A DNA stretch of 64,000 bases from Rubrivivax sp. Lineage in GTDB: Bacteria; Pseudomonadota; Gammaproteobacteria; Burkholderiales; Burkholderiaceae_C. Below the pieces are notes generated by a model. That model made no database searches and was not told the origin of the DNA. It was given only the letters and a program-made list of their open reading frames with translations. Below, one piece after another: positions 1 to 9,309 of the stretch. Position 1 is the first letter of the stretch; every line of letters starts with the position of its first letter. A program made the position numbers and the translations under genes. The stretch lies in NCBI GenBank assembly GCA_019635285.1, contig JAHBZS010000004.1, forward strand, positions 1-64,000, given 5' to 3'.

Positions 1-55
1 GGGTACAACGGGGACGCAGGAGACGTTCAGTCACCGGGTGAACGCGGCAACCGAA

Positions 56-325
56 TCAGTTCGCGGCGTTTTCGAACGCGTCCGCCTTGCGCGCCTCCAC
101 CAGTTCCCACTCGCTCGACGTGGGATCGAACACCGCCATGATCTTGACCGTTTCGCCGGCCCACGCATCAAAAACCTTCCCCGTGTTCTGATAGATCTTG
201 ATCTCGTGTCCGTCTTCGAACTTGAGCACGATCAGGGGATGCGTGTTGTTGACGTACTGTTTGCGCAGCTTCTGGGGCGTGGACGCGTTCATGATTCCGG
301 GGTCAGAGGTCACTGAAAGGCTCAT
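56..325 (-). CDS. Small hypothetical protein downstream of the efflux operon
   Basis: I do not recognise this family. From the chosen start it encodes about 89 residues with no signal peptide or membrane segment. The middle alternates hydrophobic and charged residues (IVLKFEDG, EIKIYQ, VKIMAVF), which suggests a small beta-rich fold, and the C-terminus is charged. The frame can open at 373, 325 or 292; none has a strong ribosome binding site, so the start is uncertain. It lies 54 bases downstream of the pump gene on the same strand and may be the last gene of that operon. A metal-related role would be inference from position only. Confidence 0.45.
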   Translation of the reverse strand: MSLSVTSDPGIMNASTPQKLRKQYVNNTHPLIVLKFEDGHEIKIYQNTGKVFDAWAGETVKIMAVFDPTSSEWELVEARKADAFENAAN

Positions 326-379
326 CTGAAAATTGCGATATGTCGCGGGGCGGCGCCAGACAGCCTCCGGCACGGGTCG

Positions 380-3300
380 TCATTCCGCCAGGCGTTCCAC
401 AACCAGAGGGACCGTTCCGGCGCGGCGGACACGCACTGGTCGCCGCGCCTCCAGCCACGCGTACAGCACCGGCAGCACGAACAGCGTCAGCACCGTGCTC
501 GTGATCAGGCCGCCGATGACCACGCTGGCCAGCGGTCGCTGCACCTCACTGCCAGGGCTCGTACTGAGCGCCATCGGCACGAATCCCAGGCTCGCCACCA
601 ATGCCGTCATGAGCACCGGCCGCAGACGGTCCGCCGCCCCCTGCCGGACGCGTCCCTGCACCGAACGATCGAGCAACCCCTCATCGTGGCGCAGGTGGTT
701 GAGATGCTCCACCATCACCACGCCGTTGAGTACCGCGATACCGAACAGTGCGATGAACCCGATGCTCGCCGACAGGTTGAGATTGAGTCCGCGCAGCCAC
801 AGCGCGGCGATCCCGCCCACCAGCGCGAACGGCACGTTGGACAACACCAGCACCGCCTGGGGAACGGACCGGAACGACAGGTACAACAAGCCGAAGATCA
901 GCAACAACGCCAGCGGCACCACGAGTTCGAGTCGTGCCATGGCCCGCTGCTGGTTCTCGTACTGCCCGCCCCACTCGAGAAACACCCCGTTGGGCAGGGT
1001 GACTTCGTTGGCGATGCGTGCGCGCACCTCCCCCACGAAGCTTCCCAGATCGCGTCCCCGCACATTGCTCAGCACCAGCGATCGCCGTTGGGCATCTTCG
1101 TGGCCGATGAGTTCCGGCCCGGTGGTGGACACCATCGCCGTCAAGGCCGACAACGGCACCAGTTCGCCGCCCGGTGCCCGCACCGTGATGCGACCGATCG
1201 CCGCCGCGTCCGCGCGATAGGCTTCGGGCAGACGCACCACGACACCGATGCGACGGAAGCCGTCGATCAGCTCCGCCGCCGTCTGCGACCCCATGGCGTA
1301 GTCGATGGCGTCACGCACATCGGCCACACTCACGCCGTACTGCGCCAGCACCTCGCGGCGGATCTGCATGCGCACCTGTCCGCTGCCTTCCGCCACCTCC
1401 ACCGCGACGTCGGCGCTGCCGGGCACCGTCGCCACGATCCGCCGCAGGCGCTCCGCCACCCGCTGATTCTGCTCCAGATCGGGGCCCACCACCTTGATGC
1501 CCAGATCGGTCTTGATGCCGCTCTCGGCCTCATCCAGCCGCATCGCCAGCGGCTGCGTGAAAGACACGTCGACCCCCGGCAACACCTGGAGCGCCGAGTC
1601 GAGGGCCGCCACCAACCCTTCCCGATCCTTCGCGGTGGTCCACTCACTGCGCGGCTTGAGGATGACGTACATGTCGCCTTCGAACAGCCCCATCGCTTCC
1701 GTGGCGAGATCGGGGCGTCCTTCCTTGGTCACCACCGTCAGCACTTCCGGAAACCGCTTCGTGATCCGCTCGGCGGCCAGCGACAGACGGGTGGCATCCT
1801 GAAGATCCACGCTGGGCATGCGCCGGGTGGTGACCAGAATGGCGCCTTCGTCCAGCTTGGGCATGAACTCCGTGCCGATGCGCTTGAGCGGCACCACGGC
1901 GCTGGCGAGGATCACCAGCGCCAGCGCCACGGTGAGCAGCCGCGCGCGCAGCACGAGGGCGATCACCGGGCGGTAGAGCCAGATCAGCGCCCGGTTGATC
2001 GGGTTGCGCGCCTCGGCGACGATGCGGCCGCGCACGAACAGCACCATCAGCGCCGGCACCAGGGTCACCGACAAGAGCGCCGCGGCGGCCATGGCGAAAG
2101 TCTTGGTCCAGGCCAGCGGCTTGAACAGCCGGCCCTCCTGCGCCTCGAGCGTGAAGATCGGCAGGAACGACACGGTGATGATCAGCAGGGAGAAGAACAG
2201 TGCGGGCCCGACTTCCTTGCAGGCGTCGAGCATCGCGTCGGCACGCTCCTGCAGGGTATGGCCCGGTCTTTCGAGATCTAGCCGCTCCAGATGCTTGTGG
2301 GCGTTCTCGATCATCACGATGGCCGCGTCGATCATCGCTCCGATCGCGATGGCGATACCACCCAGGCTCATCAGGTTCGAGTTCATGCCCAGCAGGCGCA
2401 TCGCGATGAAGGCGATCAGCACGCCGACCGGCAGCATCAGGATCGCGACGAGCGCAGAGCGCACGTGCATCAGGAAGACGACGCAGACCAGGGCGACGAT
2501 CAGGCTCTCCTCGATCAGCGTGCGCTTCAGCGTATCGATCGCGCGGTGGATCAGGTCCGAACGGTCGTAGACGGCCTCGATCGTCACGCCTTCTGGCAGG
2601 CCGGCCGAGATTTCGTTGACCTTGCTCTTGAGGTTGTGGATCACCTCGAGCGCGTTCTGCCCGAAGCGCGACATGGCGATGCCGGACACCACCTCGCCCT
2701 CGCCGTTCAACTCGGAAAGCCCGCGCCGCTCGTCCGGGGTCATCTCGACACGGGCGACATCACGAACCAGCACCGGCGTGCCCCCTTCGCTCTTGACGAC
2801 CAGCATCTCGATGTCGGCCTTGCCGCGCAGATAGCCCTTGCCGCGGACCATGTACTCGGTCTCGGCCATCTCGACCACGCGGCCGCCGACGTCGCGGTTG
2901 GAGTCGCGAATGACCTGCGCCACCTTCATCAGCGGGATGCCGTAGCTGCGCAGCTTCAGCGGGTCGACCGTGACCTGGTAGGTCTGCACGAAGCCACCGA
3001 GCGAGGCCACCTCGGCGACGCCCTGCGCCTTGGTCAGCTGATAGCGCACGTACCAGTCCTGGATGGTGCGCAACTCCGCGAGCGTCCTGTTCTTCGCCAG
3101 CAACGCATACTGGTATACCCAGCCGACCCCGGTGGCATCGGGGCCGAGCGATGGCGACACGCCTTTCGGCAGCCGGCTGGTGGCGAAGTTGAGGTACTCC
3201 AGCACGCGGCTGCGGGCCCAATAAATGTCGGTGCCGTCCTCGAAGATGACGTAGACGAAGGAGGCGCCGAAGAACGAGAAGCCGCGCAAGACCTTGCTCT

Positions 3301-3532
3301 TCGGCACCGCCAGCATCGCCGTCGTCAGCGGGTAGGTCACCTGGTCTTCCACCACCTGCGGCGCCTGGCCCGGAACTTCGGTGTAGACGATGACCTGCAC
3401 GTCGGACAGGTCCGGCAGCGCGTCGAGCGGCGTCTTCATGACGGCGACGATGCCGCCGATGACGATGAACAACGTGGCGAGCAGGATCAGGAACGGGTTC
3501 CTGCCCGACCACTGAATGATTTTGGCGAGCAT
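380..3532 (-). CDS. cusA: Heavy-metal efflux RND pump, CusA/CzcA family
   Basis: This is the inner-membrane proton-driven pump of a tripartite metal exporter. The protein has 1050 residues, the usual family length. It starts with a first membrane helix (about residues 12-32) followed by the family signature DALPDLSDVQV. Transmembrane helix 4 carries the charged stretch GAMIDAAIVMIENAHK, typical of heavy-metal RND pumps and containing the proton-relay acid. Two large periplasmic loops and about 12 membrane segments are visible. It ends an operon encoding outer-membrane channel, adaptor and pump. The CusF-like domain on the adaptor favours Cu(I)/Ag(I), but a divalent CzcA-type substrate cannot be excluded from sequence alone. 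Confidence 0.9.
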   Translation of the reverse strand: MLAKIIQWSGRNPFLILLATLFIVIGGIVAVMKTPLDALPDLSDVQVIVYTEVPGQAPQVVEDQVTYPLTTAMLAVPKSKVLRGFSFFGASFVYVIFEDGTDIYWARSRVLEYLNFATSRLPKGVSPSLGPDATGVGWVYQYALLAKNRTLAELRTIQDWYVRYQLTKAQGVAEVASLGGFVQTYQVTVDPLKLRSYGIPLMKVAQVIRDSNRDVGGRVVEMAETEYMVRGKGYLRGKADIEMLVVKSEGGTPVLVRDVARVEMTPDERRGLSELNGEGEVVSGIAMSRFGQNALEVIHNLKSKVNEISAGLPEGVTIEAVYDRSDLIHRAIDTLKRTLIEESLIVALVCVVFLMHVRSALVAILMLPVGVLIAFIAMRLLGMNSNLMSLGGIAIAIGAMIDAAIVMIENAHKHLERLDLERPGHTLQERADAMLDACKEVGPALFFSLLIITVSFLPIFTLEAQEGRLFKPLAWTKTFAMAAAALLSVTLVPALMVLFVRGRIVAEARNPINRALIWLYRPVIALVLRARLLTVALALVILASAVVPLKRIGTEFMPKLDEGAILVTTRRMPSVDLQDATRLSLAAERITKRFPEVLTVVTKEGRPDLATEAMGLFEGDMYVILKPRSEWTTAKDREGLVAALDSALQVLPGVDVSFTQPLAMRLDEAESGIKTDLGIKVVGPDLEQNQRVAERLRRIVATVPGSADVAVEVAEGSGQVRMQIRREVLAQYGVSVADVRDAIDYAMGSQTAAELIDGFRRIGVVVRLPEAYRADAAAIGRITVRAPGGELVPLSALTAMVSTTGPELIGHEDAQRRSLVLSNVRGRDLGSFVGEVRARIANEVTLPNGVFLEWGGQYENQQRAMARLELVVPLALLLIFGLLYLSFRSVPQAVLVLSNVPFALVGGIAALWLRGLNLNLSASIGFIALFGIAVLNGVVMVEHLNHLRHDEGLLDRSVQGRVRQGAADRLRPVLMTALVASLGFVPMALSTSPGSEVQRPLASVVIGGLITSTVLTLFVLPVLYAWLEARRPVRVRRAGTVPLVVERLAE

Positions 3533-3544
3533 GGTGTTCCCGTT

Positions 3545-5209
3545 TCAGTGGCCGCTGTGGGAGCTCTTTCCCGTGCCGGAGTTCGGGACTGCCCCTGTCG
3601 CGCCAGGGTCCACCGTTGGCGCGCGCGGCTGCGCGGCAATGGAGGTCACCACGTACTCACCGGGCTGGCGTTCGACGAACTCGAAGGCCACCGCCTGCCC
3701 GGGCCGCAACCCTTGCAGCAGTCCGGCGTTGGCGGCCTTGAACTCCATCGTCATCGCTGGCCATTTCAAGGTCGCGACGGGCCCGTGGTTCAGGCTCACG
3801 GTGCCAGTCTTCGGGTCGATGCTGTCGACGGACCCTTCGGCCTTGTGGCCGACCACCGGCGGCGCGAGCGAGGTGGCGCCGGATGCGGCCGGCCCGGAAC
3901 CTGCAGCTGCGCTGCCGTGGCCCGCATGGCCGCCCAGGCCACCGACGGCAGCCTTCAGGTTGCTCTCGGCGTCGATCAGGAAGTTCGCCGCCACGACCAC
4001 CTGCTCGCCTTCGCGCACGCCCTTGAGCACCTGGACGTAGCTCTCCCCGCGCGCGCCAAGCTCGACCTCGCGCGGCTCGAAGCGCCCCTCCTGGACCTGA
4101 ACCAGCACGATCTTGCGCGTGCCGCTGTCTATCACGGCCGAATCCGGCACGGTGAGCACGGGTGCCTTGCCCCCCACCGGCAACTCGACCTGGGCAAACA
4201 TCGCGGGCTTCAGCAACTGGCCGGGGTTGGCCAGTTCGATCCGCACCGCCACCGTGCGGGTTTCGGCCTTCATGGTGGGATAGACGTAGGTGATCCGGCC
4301 CTCGAACACCTGGTTCGGATAGGCATTGATCAACACCTTCGCCTTGGCTCCGGTCTTGACCAGCCCGATGTCCTGCTCGAAGACGTCTGCAACCACCCAG
4401 ACCGAAGACAGATCGGTCACCTGGTACAGCGCCTCGCCGGGCATGAAGCGCATGCCCTGGATGGCCTTCTTCTCGGTGACGAGGCCGGACACCGGCGACC
4501 GGAAGGTGATGGTGCGCGTGGCTTCACCGGTCTTCACCAGCCCCGCCAACTGCTCCGGCGCGAGGTCCCAGTTGCGCAGTCTTGCGAGGCTCGACTCCGC
4601 GAGTTGCTTCATGCCGCCCTGCGCCTCGGGTGCGGCATCCTTCATGGCCTGCATGCCCTGCATCGCGATGAGGTATTCCCGCTGCGCCGAGACCAGCTCA
4701 GGGCTGTAGACCTCGAACAGCGGCTGCCCCTTGCCCACCGGCTGGCCGGTCACGTTGACGTACAGGCGCTCGACATAGCCCTCGAACTTGGGCGAGATCG
4801 CGTACATGCGTCGCTCGTCGGGGTCGATCCGCCCCGCGGCGCGCACCGTCTTGCCGACCAGCCGCGCGCTGGCCGCCTCCGTGCGCACGCCCAGCTTCTG
4901 GATCTTGTCGGTGCTGATGCGGATCTGGTTGGCGGCAGCCGGTCCGCCGGCATCCTTGTCCTCGCCTTCGTACACGGCGATGTAGTCCATGCCCATCGGG
5001 TCCTTCTTGGGCGTCGGCGAGGTGTCGGCCAGGCCCATCGGGTTGCGGTAGTAGAGCAACTTGCGCTGCGGCGCTGGCGCCGGTGCGGTGGCGGCAGCGG
5101 CCTCGTGCGCCGCGACCGTCGATCGCGTGCCGAGCCAATAGCCACCGGCGGCGGCGGCACCCACGACGCCGAGCACGACCAGGGCGAGCAATGTCGTGGC
5201 GGTCTTCAA
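3545..5209 (-). CDS. cusB: Efflux periplasmic adaptor (CusB-type) with C-terminal CusF-like domain
   Basis: This membrane-fusion adaptor links the RND pump to the outer-membrane channel. It has 554 residues, longer than a plain CusB (about 400). An N-terminal membrane anchor (residues 5-25) is followed by a heavy-metal-binding motif region, YYRNPMG...DPMGMDY (about 52-80), as in many CusB/CzcB proteins. The barrel-sandwich and alpha-hairpin domains follow. After a Gly/Ala/His-rich linker comes a C-terminal domain (about 460-535) with the CusF-like motif LKWPAMTMEF, where Trp and Met residues bind Cu(I)/Ag(I). The fusion removes the need for a separate CusF chaperone. The gene starts within the end of the channel gene (4-base overlap), so translation is probably coupled. 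Confidence 0.88.
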   Translation of the reverse strand: MKTATTLLALVVLGVVGAAAAGGYWLGTRSTVAAHEAAAATAPAPAPQRKLLYYRNPMGLADTSPTPKKDPMGMDYIAVYEGEDKDAGGPAAANQIRISTDKIQKLGVRTEAASARLVGKTVRAAGRIDPDERRMYAISPKFEGYVERLYVNVTGQPVGKGQPLFEVYSPELVSAQREYLIAMQGMQAMKDAAPEAQGGMKQLAESSLARLRNWDLAPEQLAGLVKTGEATRTITFRSPVSGLVTEKKAIQGMRFMPGEALYQVTDLSSVWVVADVFEQDIGLVKTGAKAKVLINAYPNQVFEGRITYVYPTMKAETRTVAVRIELANPGQLLKPAMFAQVELPVGGKAPVLTVPDSAVIDSGTRKIVLVQVQEGRFEPREVELGARGESYVQVLKGVREGEQVVVAANFLIDAESNLKAAVGGLGGHAGHGSAAAGSGPAASGATSLAPPVVGHKAEGSVDSIDPKTGTVSLNHGPVATLKWPAMTMEFKAANAGLLQGLRPGQAVAFEFVERQPGEYVVTSIAAQPRAPTVDPGATGAVPNSGTGKSSHSGH

Positions 5210-6549
5210 AGGTCTTCTCCCACAATGCGTTCGATCTCTGCCAGGCGCACATGCGCCTCGACCCGGGCTTTGAGACGGTCCATCTGCGCCTTGCGAATCT
5301 GCCTCTGGGCATCGAGCAGCGTGGCGAAGTCGACCTTGCCGGTCTCGTAGGCGGCCAGTGCCGAGCGAAGGCTCAGCTCCGACTGGGGCAGCAACTGGGT
5401 CTCGACCAGCGCCTCGGTGCGGCGTGCGCCATCGAACGCCGCAAGATTGCCCGCGAGTTCGCCGAGCAACTGGTTGGCCACGGCCTCGGCGCGCGAGCGT
5501 GCGGCACCGACCATCGACTCGGCCTCACGCTCCTGCGCCCGGCGTGCATCCTGCTGCAGCGGGATGTTCAGTTCGATCATCACGCCGAATTCGGTCAGAC
5601 GCGAGCCCGACTGGACAGTCTGCAAGCCGATCAGCCAGTCGGGGTAACGGTTGCTCCAGGTCAGGTCCCGGCTCTTCTGCGCGCTCGTCACGCGCGCCTG
5701 CTCGGCAAGCAGCTGAGGATTGCGGGCCCGTGCCCGCTCGGCGAGGCTCGCGGCGTCGGCGGTCGCCAGGCCGGGCAGCGGGCGCAGCATTTGCGGCTCG
5801 GCAAGCGGAGCGGCGCGGTCGCGAGACAGCAACGCGTTCAGCCGAGCCCTCAGTTGACGCTTCTCGCTGTCGAGCGATATCAGCTCGGAACGCATCGCGG
5901 TCTGCTCGAGTTGTGCACGGATCGCATCCTGCTGCGCGACGAGGCCGCCGGCATAGCGCGCCTGCGCGACCTGCTCGAGGCGCGAAATCAGATCGAGGAC
6001 CTCGCGTGTCAGCCGTTCGTTGCCGACGGTCCGGTAGTACTCGGCGTAGGTGACCTTGATGCGCGCCGCCAGTTCGGCCCACGTGGCCCCGGCACGCGCG
6101 CTCGCCTGCTCCGCATCGGCTGCGGCGACATCGCGTCTCAGGTCGCGCTTGCCCCAGCCGGGCAGCGGCTGCATCAGTCGGTACTCGGTGGAGCCGACCT
6201 TCGAAGGCAACAGGCTAGGCGACGCATCGTTGCCATAGTTGTTGATGTTCATCAGCTCCACGCGCAGCACGGGGTCGGCCAGCGCGCCCGCCGACCCCAG
6301 GCGCTGGGCTGCTGCATCGGCGTCCAGCCGCATGGCAGCCAACTCCGGACTCTGCGCGCGCGCGTAGGTCAACAAGCCTTGCAGGCTGGTACCGAGGGCA
6401 TCCTCCTGGGCTCGCAGCGGGCCGGTCATGCCGACGCACATGAGCACCGCGGCGACCAGTCGGCGTGCCCAGAGGCCGGCGGCCACGCCAGCCGTTCCCG
6501 GCGCGACAGGTCTATCGAACACGCTTCTGCGGAGGTTTTCGTCATCCAT
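5206..6549 (-). CDS. cusC: Outer-membrane efflux channel, TolC/CusC family
   Basis: This is the outer-membrane exit duct of the efflux system. From the start at 6549 it has 447 residues, normal for the family; an upstream extension of the frame to 6879 has no recognisable content. AAGG lies about 10 bases before this start. A hydrophobic N-terminal segment ending near residue 48 (GPLRAQ) is a probable signal peptide. The mature part has long helical stretches rich in Ala, Arg and Glu and two outer-membrane efflux repeats, including LMQPLPGWGKRDL and the C-terminal DFATLLDAQRQIRKAQ. No lipobox Cys was seen. Assignment to the metal-efflux subgroup comes from the neighbouring genes. Confidence 0.85.
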   Translation of the reverse strand: MDDENLRRSVFDRPVAPGTAGVAAGLWARRLVAAVLMCVGMTGPLRAQEDALGTSLQGLLTYARAQSPELAAMRLDADAAAQRLGSAGALADPVLRVELMNINNYGNDASPSLLPSKVGSTEYRLMQPLPGWGKRDLRRDVAAADAEQASARAGATWAELAARIKVTYAEYYRTVGNERLTREVLDLISRLEQVAQARYAGGLVAQQDAIRAQLEQTAMRSELISLDSEKRQLRARLNALLSRDRAAPLAEPQMLRPLPGLATADAASLAERARARNPQLLAEQARVTSAQKSRDLTWSNRYPDWLIGLQTVQSGSRLTEFGVMIELNIPLQQDARRAQEREAESMVGAARSRAEAVANQLLGELAGNLAAFDGARRTEALVETQLLPQSELSLRSALAAYETGKVDFATLLDAQRQIRKAQMDRLKARVEAHVRLAEIERIVGEDL

Positions 6550-6949
6550 GCTTGCGTAGCCTTGGAACTCGGATCGAAGAGGTAGGCCGCCGAAGGCACC
6601 GTGACGCAGGTTGCATGACCGGTTGTCGACGCCCAGCGATCGGAAACTGGACGACTTGGAACACTTCGGCGTTCGACCGGTCGGCCACGATGCCTGCCTC
6701 ACAGCACCCACGAATGAGGCGCCTGCCGACGTCTCACTTCTGTCGAGCGGGATGAATGGAATGAACGAATGTGACAGGTGGTCATGACGATCAACCCCGG
6801 GAGAGGGAGGGCTCCGGTCCGGCGGGCCATCAAGGTCCGCCGGCGCATGGCATCGGAGGGATGAGCCGCGATTCGCCATCGTGCGATGGCAGCGCAGGCC
6901 GCATTACGCGGCCAGAGACGACGGACGCCGTCCCTGCCGGAATCAGGCG
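6550..6949. other. Intergenic leader upstream of the efflux operon
   Basis: There are 400 bases without a convincing gene between the CopL-like gene and the channel gene, both on the minus strand. It presumably holds the channel operon's leader and perhaps a promoter. I see no clear CusR-type or MerR-type palindrome and no good -35/-10 pair. The short frames that cross it are high-GC shadows. Confidence 0.4.
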
Positions 6950-7411
6950 CTATAGCGCGAGGCGCAGCAGGGTGATCGTGATCGGTGGGGCCAGTCCGCC
7001 ATCCCGGCGGGGTAACCAGCTCTGAACCGGTTCGAAAGCCGCGATGGCATAGAGCACAGGGGCAACCGGAGGCAGAAGGGCGGCGGCCTGCGCCAAGTCA
7101 AGCGCAGGCTTCAGAGACGGAATCGAGATCGCCGACCTGTCGCAAAAGTCCTGACAGTTCGGATTGCAGGGGCTTTCGTCCTGAGTCGCTCCTGCCTCGA
7201 GCATTGCGCCGAGCGCGTGGTGATCGACTGGAGTTGGCGCGCCGGCGTGATCGTCTATTGCGCGAGCCATGGAGCCGACGGTCCCAGCGTAGCTCGAGAC
7301 TGCCGGCCTGGCAGCCAAACACGCATTGGCAAAGCTCGCGCCAATGCCGAACACCCACAGGAACAGTACTAGGACTGCCCAGCGACGAAGGTGACGGCGA
7401 TGTTGAAGCAT
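6950..7411 (-). CDS. Small exported Cys-containing protein, CopL-like
   Basis: This is a 153-residue protein with an N-terminal hydrophobic segment (WAVLVLFLWVFGIGASFANA, about residues 11-30), probably a signal peptide. A cluster DHH at about 62-64 and a Cys group SPCNPNCQDFCDR (about 80-92) could bind metal. The C-terminus PPITITLLRLAL matches the ending often seen in small exported proteins placed directly upstream of copper or other metal efflux operons (CopL and relatives). It is in the same orientation as the channel-adaptor-pump genes 400 bases downstream. In known CopL systems this gene influences metal-dependent expression; here the role is inferred from shape and position. Confidence 0.6.
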   Translation of the reverse strand: MLQHRRHLRRWAVLVLFLWVFGIGASFANACLAARPAVSSYAGTVGSMARAIDDHAGAPTPVDHHALGAMLEAGATQDESPCNPNCQDFCDRSAISIPSLKPALDLAQAAALLPPVAPVLYAIAAFEPVQSWLPRRDGGLAPPITITLLRLAL

Positions 7412-7700
7412 GGTGCCCGGATCATACGCGCTCTTTCAGTTCGAAGGCTAGTTAGTCTACCTGCTGGAGGTTTTGACTTGCATCAACCGCGGAGCGCCGA
7501 GCTGCGTGATCAAGTCACCCGGCGATCAACGATCAAGGTTACGACCTTGGCTGCTGCGCCTGATGGACGCTACTGGCCATACCCAAGTCACCGTACCAGA
7601 TCGCGAAAGCCACCGAATTCAGGCGGCGTTTCGGCCATCCGGCGCGTCACTGCGCCGGCAACATAAGGGACGCTTCGATCGATCCGTGGATTGACAAACT

Positions 7701-9308
7701 TTGGCAGCCGCGAACACCGTCTTCCCCGCTGCGGATCCGGTCTGCGCTGCGGTGCCGGTCGATGAACTGCTGGCTTCCGTTGAGGATCTTGTCGCCCGAA
7801 TCCGACTTTGCTTCGGGCTCAGTCGGGAGGACTTCGAGAACGAGATTGAGCCATTGCTGCGCCGCTACGCAGCCTACGTCCACCTACTGCCGGCGACGGT
7901 AGACAACTACTTCAGCGTCCGCGGCGGCCTGCTGAATCTGGGCCTCGAGGTCGCGTTCTTTGCCCTGCAGGGCACCGACGCGCACATCTTCTCCGGCCGT
8001 TCGACGATCACGGCGCGTCGCCAGCTCGAACCCCGCTGGCGCCTGGCGACCTTTCTCGGCGGACTCTGCTCCGAACTGCACCGCGTGCTCAGTCACGTTA
8101 TCGTGACCGACACCCACGGCGGCGACTGGCCGGCCTACCTGACGTCACTGTCCGAGTGGCTCCGCATCCGCAACGCTGACCGCTACTTCTTGCGTTGGCG
8201 ACCGAACGCGGTCGATGCCCGAGCCCTCGGTCTCTTCGCGCTGCCCCTGGTGGTGCCGCCGAGGACCCTGCAGTACCTCGACGAGGGCAACACGGTCATC
8301 GTGCCGCAGCTGTTGGCCAGCGTCGGCGGCGTGCCGCTGTACCGCGACCACAATGTCCTTGACAGCCTCGTGCGCCGCTCCTTAGCGCTGGTGATCGATC
8401 GAAGCTTGCAGGCCGACGTCGACCGCCACGGCGCGCCGCAGACCGGCTCGCATCTCGCGGGCTACCTGGTCGATGCAATGCAGCGCCTGGCGGCCGGCAA
8501 TTCGAGCTGGGCTCCCAACCGCGAAAGGTCGCGTGTGTGGTTCGGCCCCGAAGGCCTGTTCCTGGTGTGGCCGCAGTCGGCCACCGATGTGCAGGCCCTG
8601 CTCGAAGCGGACCACTTGCCCGGCATCCCCAAGGCGCCGGAAACCGTACTGGAACTGTTGCTGGCGGCTGGCGTCTTCGAGCGCCAAGACGAAGAGCGCA
8701 CCACCTGGACGATCCTTCCGCCGCACGCCAAGGCACCGGTGGAGGCGGTGAAGTTGGCGTCACCAGCCCTTCTACTCTCGGGCCTACACCCGCCACCACA
8801 AGCGCTTCCCGGGTCACTTCTCTGCTCGCCTGGCGCCAGCGCGCAGCCGAGCCCTCCGCCACCCGTGTCGGCCGCGGCCTCGCGCGGCGCGCAGCTGTCG
8901 CTGATCGAGCCCGCGCCGCCAGACACGAACGTCCCGTTGCCGCCACCGGCATCACTTCCTTCGCCGTTCAGCCTGAACGCACCGCTGCGCCTGAGCTCCA
9001 GCGTCCGCGACGTGCTTGTCGACATCGTGCATACGCTGAACGGTCCCGGTAGGGCAGCCGCCGCCTGTACCGTGGCCACTGGGCTGTTCGTGCCGCTGCG
9101 CGAGTTCGAGCGCCGCGGCATCCAGCCGGCGATGGCGGCCCGCGCCCTGGCCGACGCGCACATGCTGGTGCAGCCAGGCGGCGGCAGGCCACTGACGACG
9201 TCGCACGATTTCGGCGGGCAGCCGACGCCGGGGCTGATCGTCGCTCCGCAGTTCGTGGCCGGCTTCGACCCAGCGGCCTTCGTCCGCAGCGAATCGGCAG
9301 AGCCCTGA
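7701..9308 (+). CDS. traI: TraI_2-domain (MobH-type) relaxase-like protein with degenerate HD motifs
   Basis: This 535-residue protein is the relaxase-position gene of the element, directly upstream of traD. The N-terminal TraI_2 domain (about 20-240) is recognisable from YVHLLPAT...GGLLNLGLEV and the following helices. A Pro/Ala-rich linker (about 350-410) leads to a C-terminal winged-helix TraI_2_C-like domain (about 420-530). In canonical MobH proteins the N-terminal domain carries a His-His pair before GGLL, a further His after it, and an HD pair. Here the corresponding residues read NY, N and SE, so the metal-binding set looks lost. The frame follows a stop at 7692-7694, so TTG at 7701 is the earliest start; GTG at 7752 is an alternative. 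Whether it still nicks DNA is open. Confidence 0.75.
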   Translation: MAAANTVFPAADPVCAAVPVDELLASVEDLVARIRLCFGLSREDFENEIEPLLRRYAAYVHLLPATVDNYFSVRGGLLNLGLEVAFFALQGTDAHIFSGRSTITARRQLEPRWRLATFLGGLCSELHRVLSHVIVTDTHGGDWPAYLTSLSEWLRIRNADRYFLRWRPNAVDARALGLFALPLVVPPRTLQYLDEGNTVIVPQLLASVGGVPLYRDHNVLDSLVRRSLALVIDRSLQADVDRHGAPQTGSHLAGYLVDAMQRLAAGNSSWAPNRERSRVWFGPEGLFLVWPQSATDVQALLEADHLPGIPKAPETVLELLLAAGVFERQDEERTTWTILPPHAKAPVEAVKLASPALLLSGLHPPPQALPGSLLCSPGASAQPSPPPPVSAAASRGAQLSLIEPAPPDTNVPLPPPASLPSPFSLNAPLRLSSSVRDVLVDIVHTLNGPGRAAAACTVATGLFVPLREFERRGIQPAMAARALADAHMLVQPGGGRPLTTSHDFGGQPTPGLIVAPQFVAGFDPAAFVRSESAEP

Positions 9309-9309
9309 C

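Noticed and set aside
2291..5350. Long plus-strand frame opposite the efflux genes
   Set aside because: Antisense to the adaptor and pump genes with shadow-like composition and no motif.
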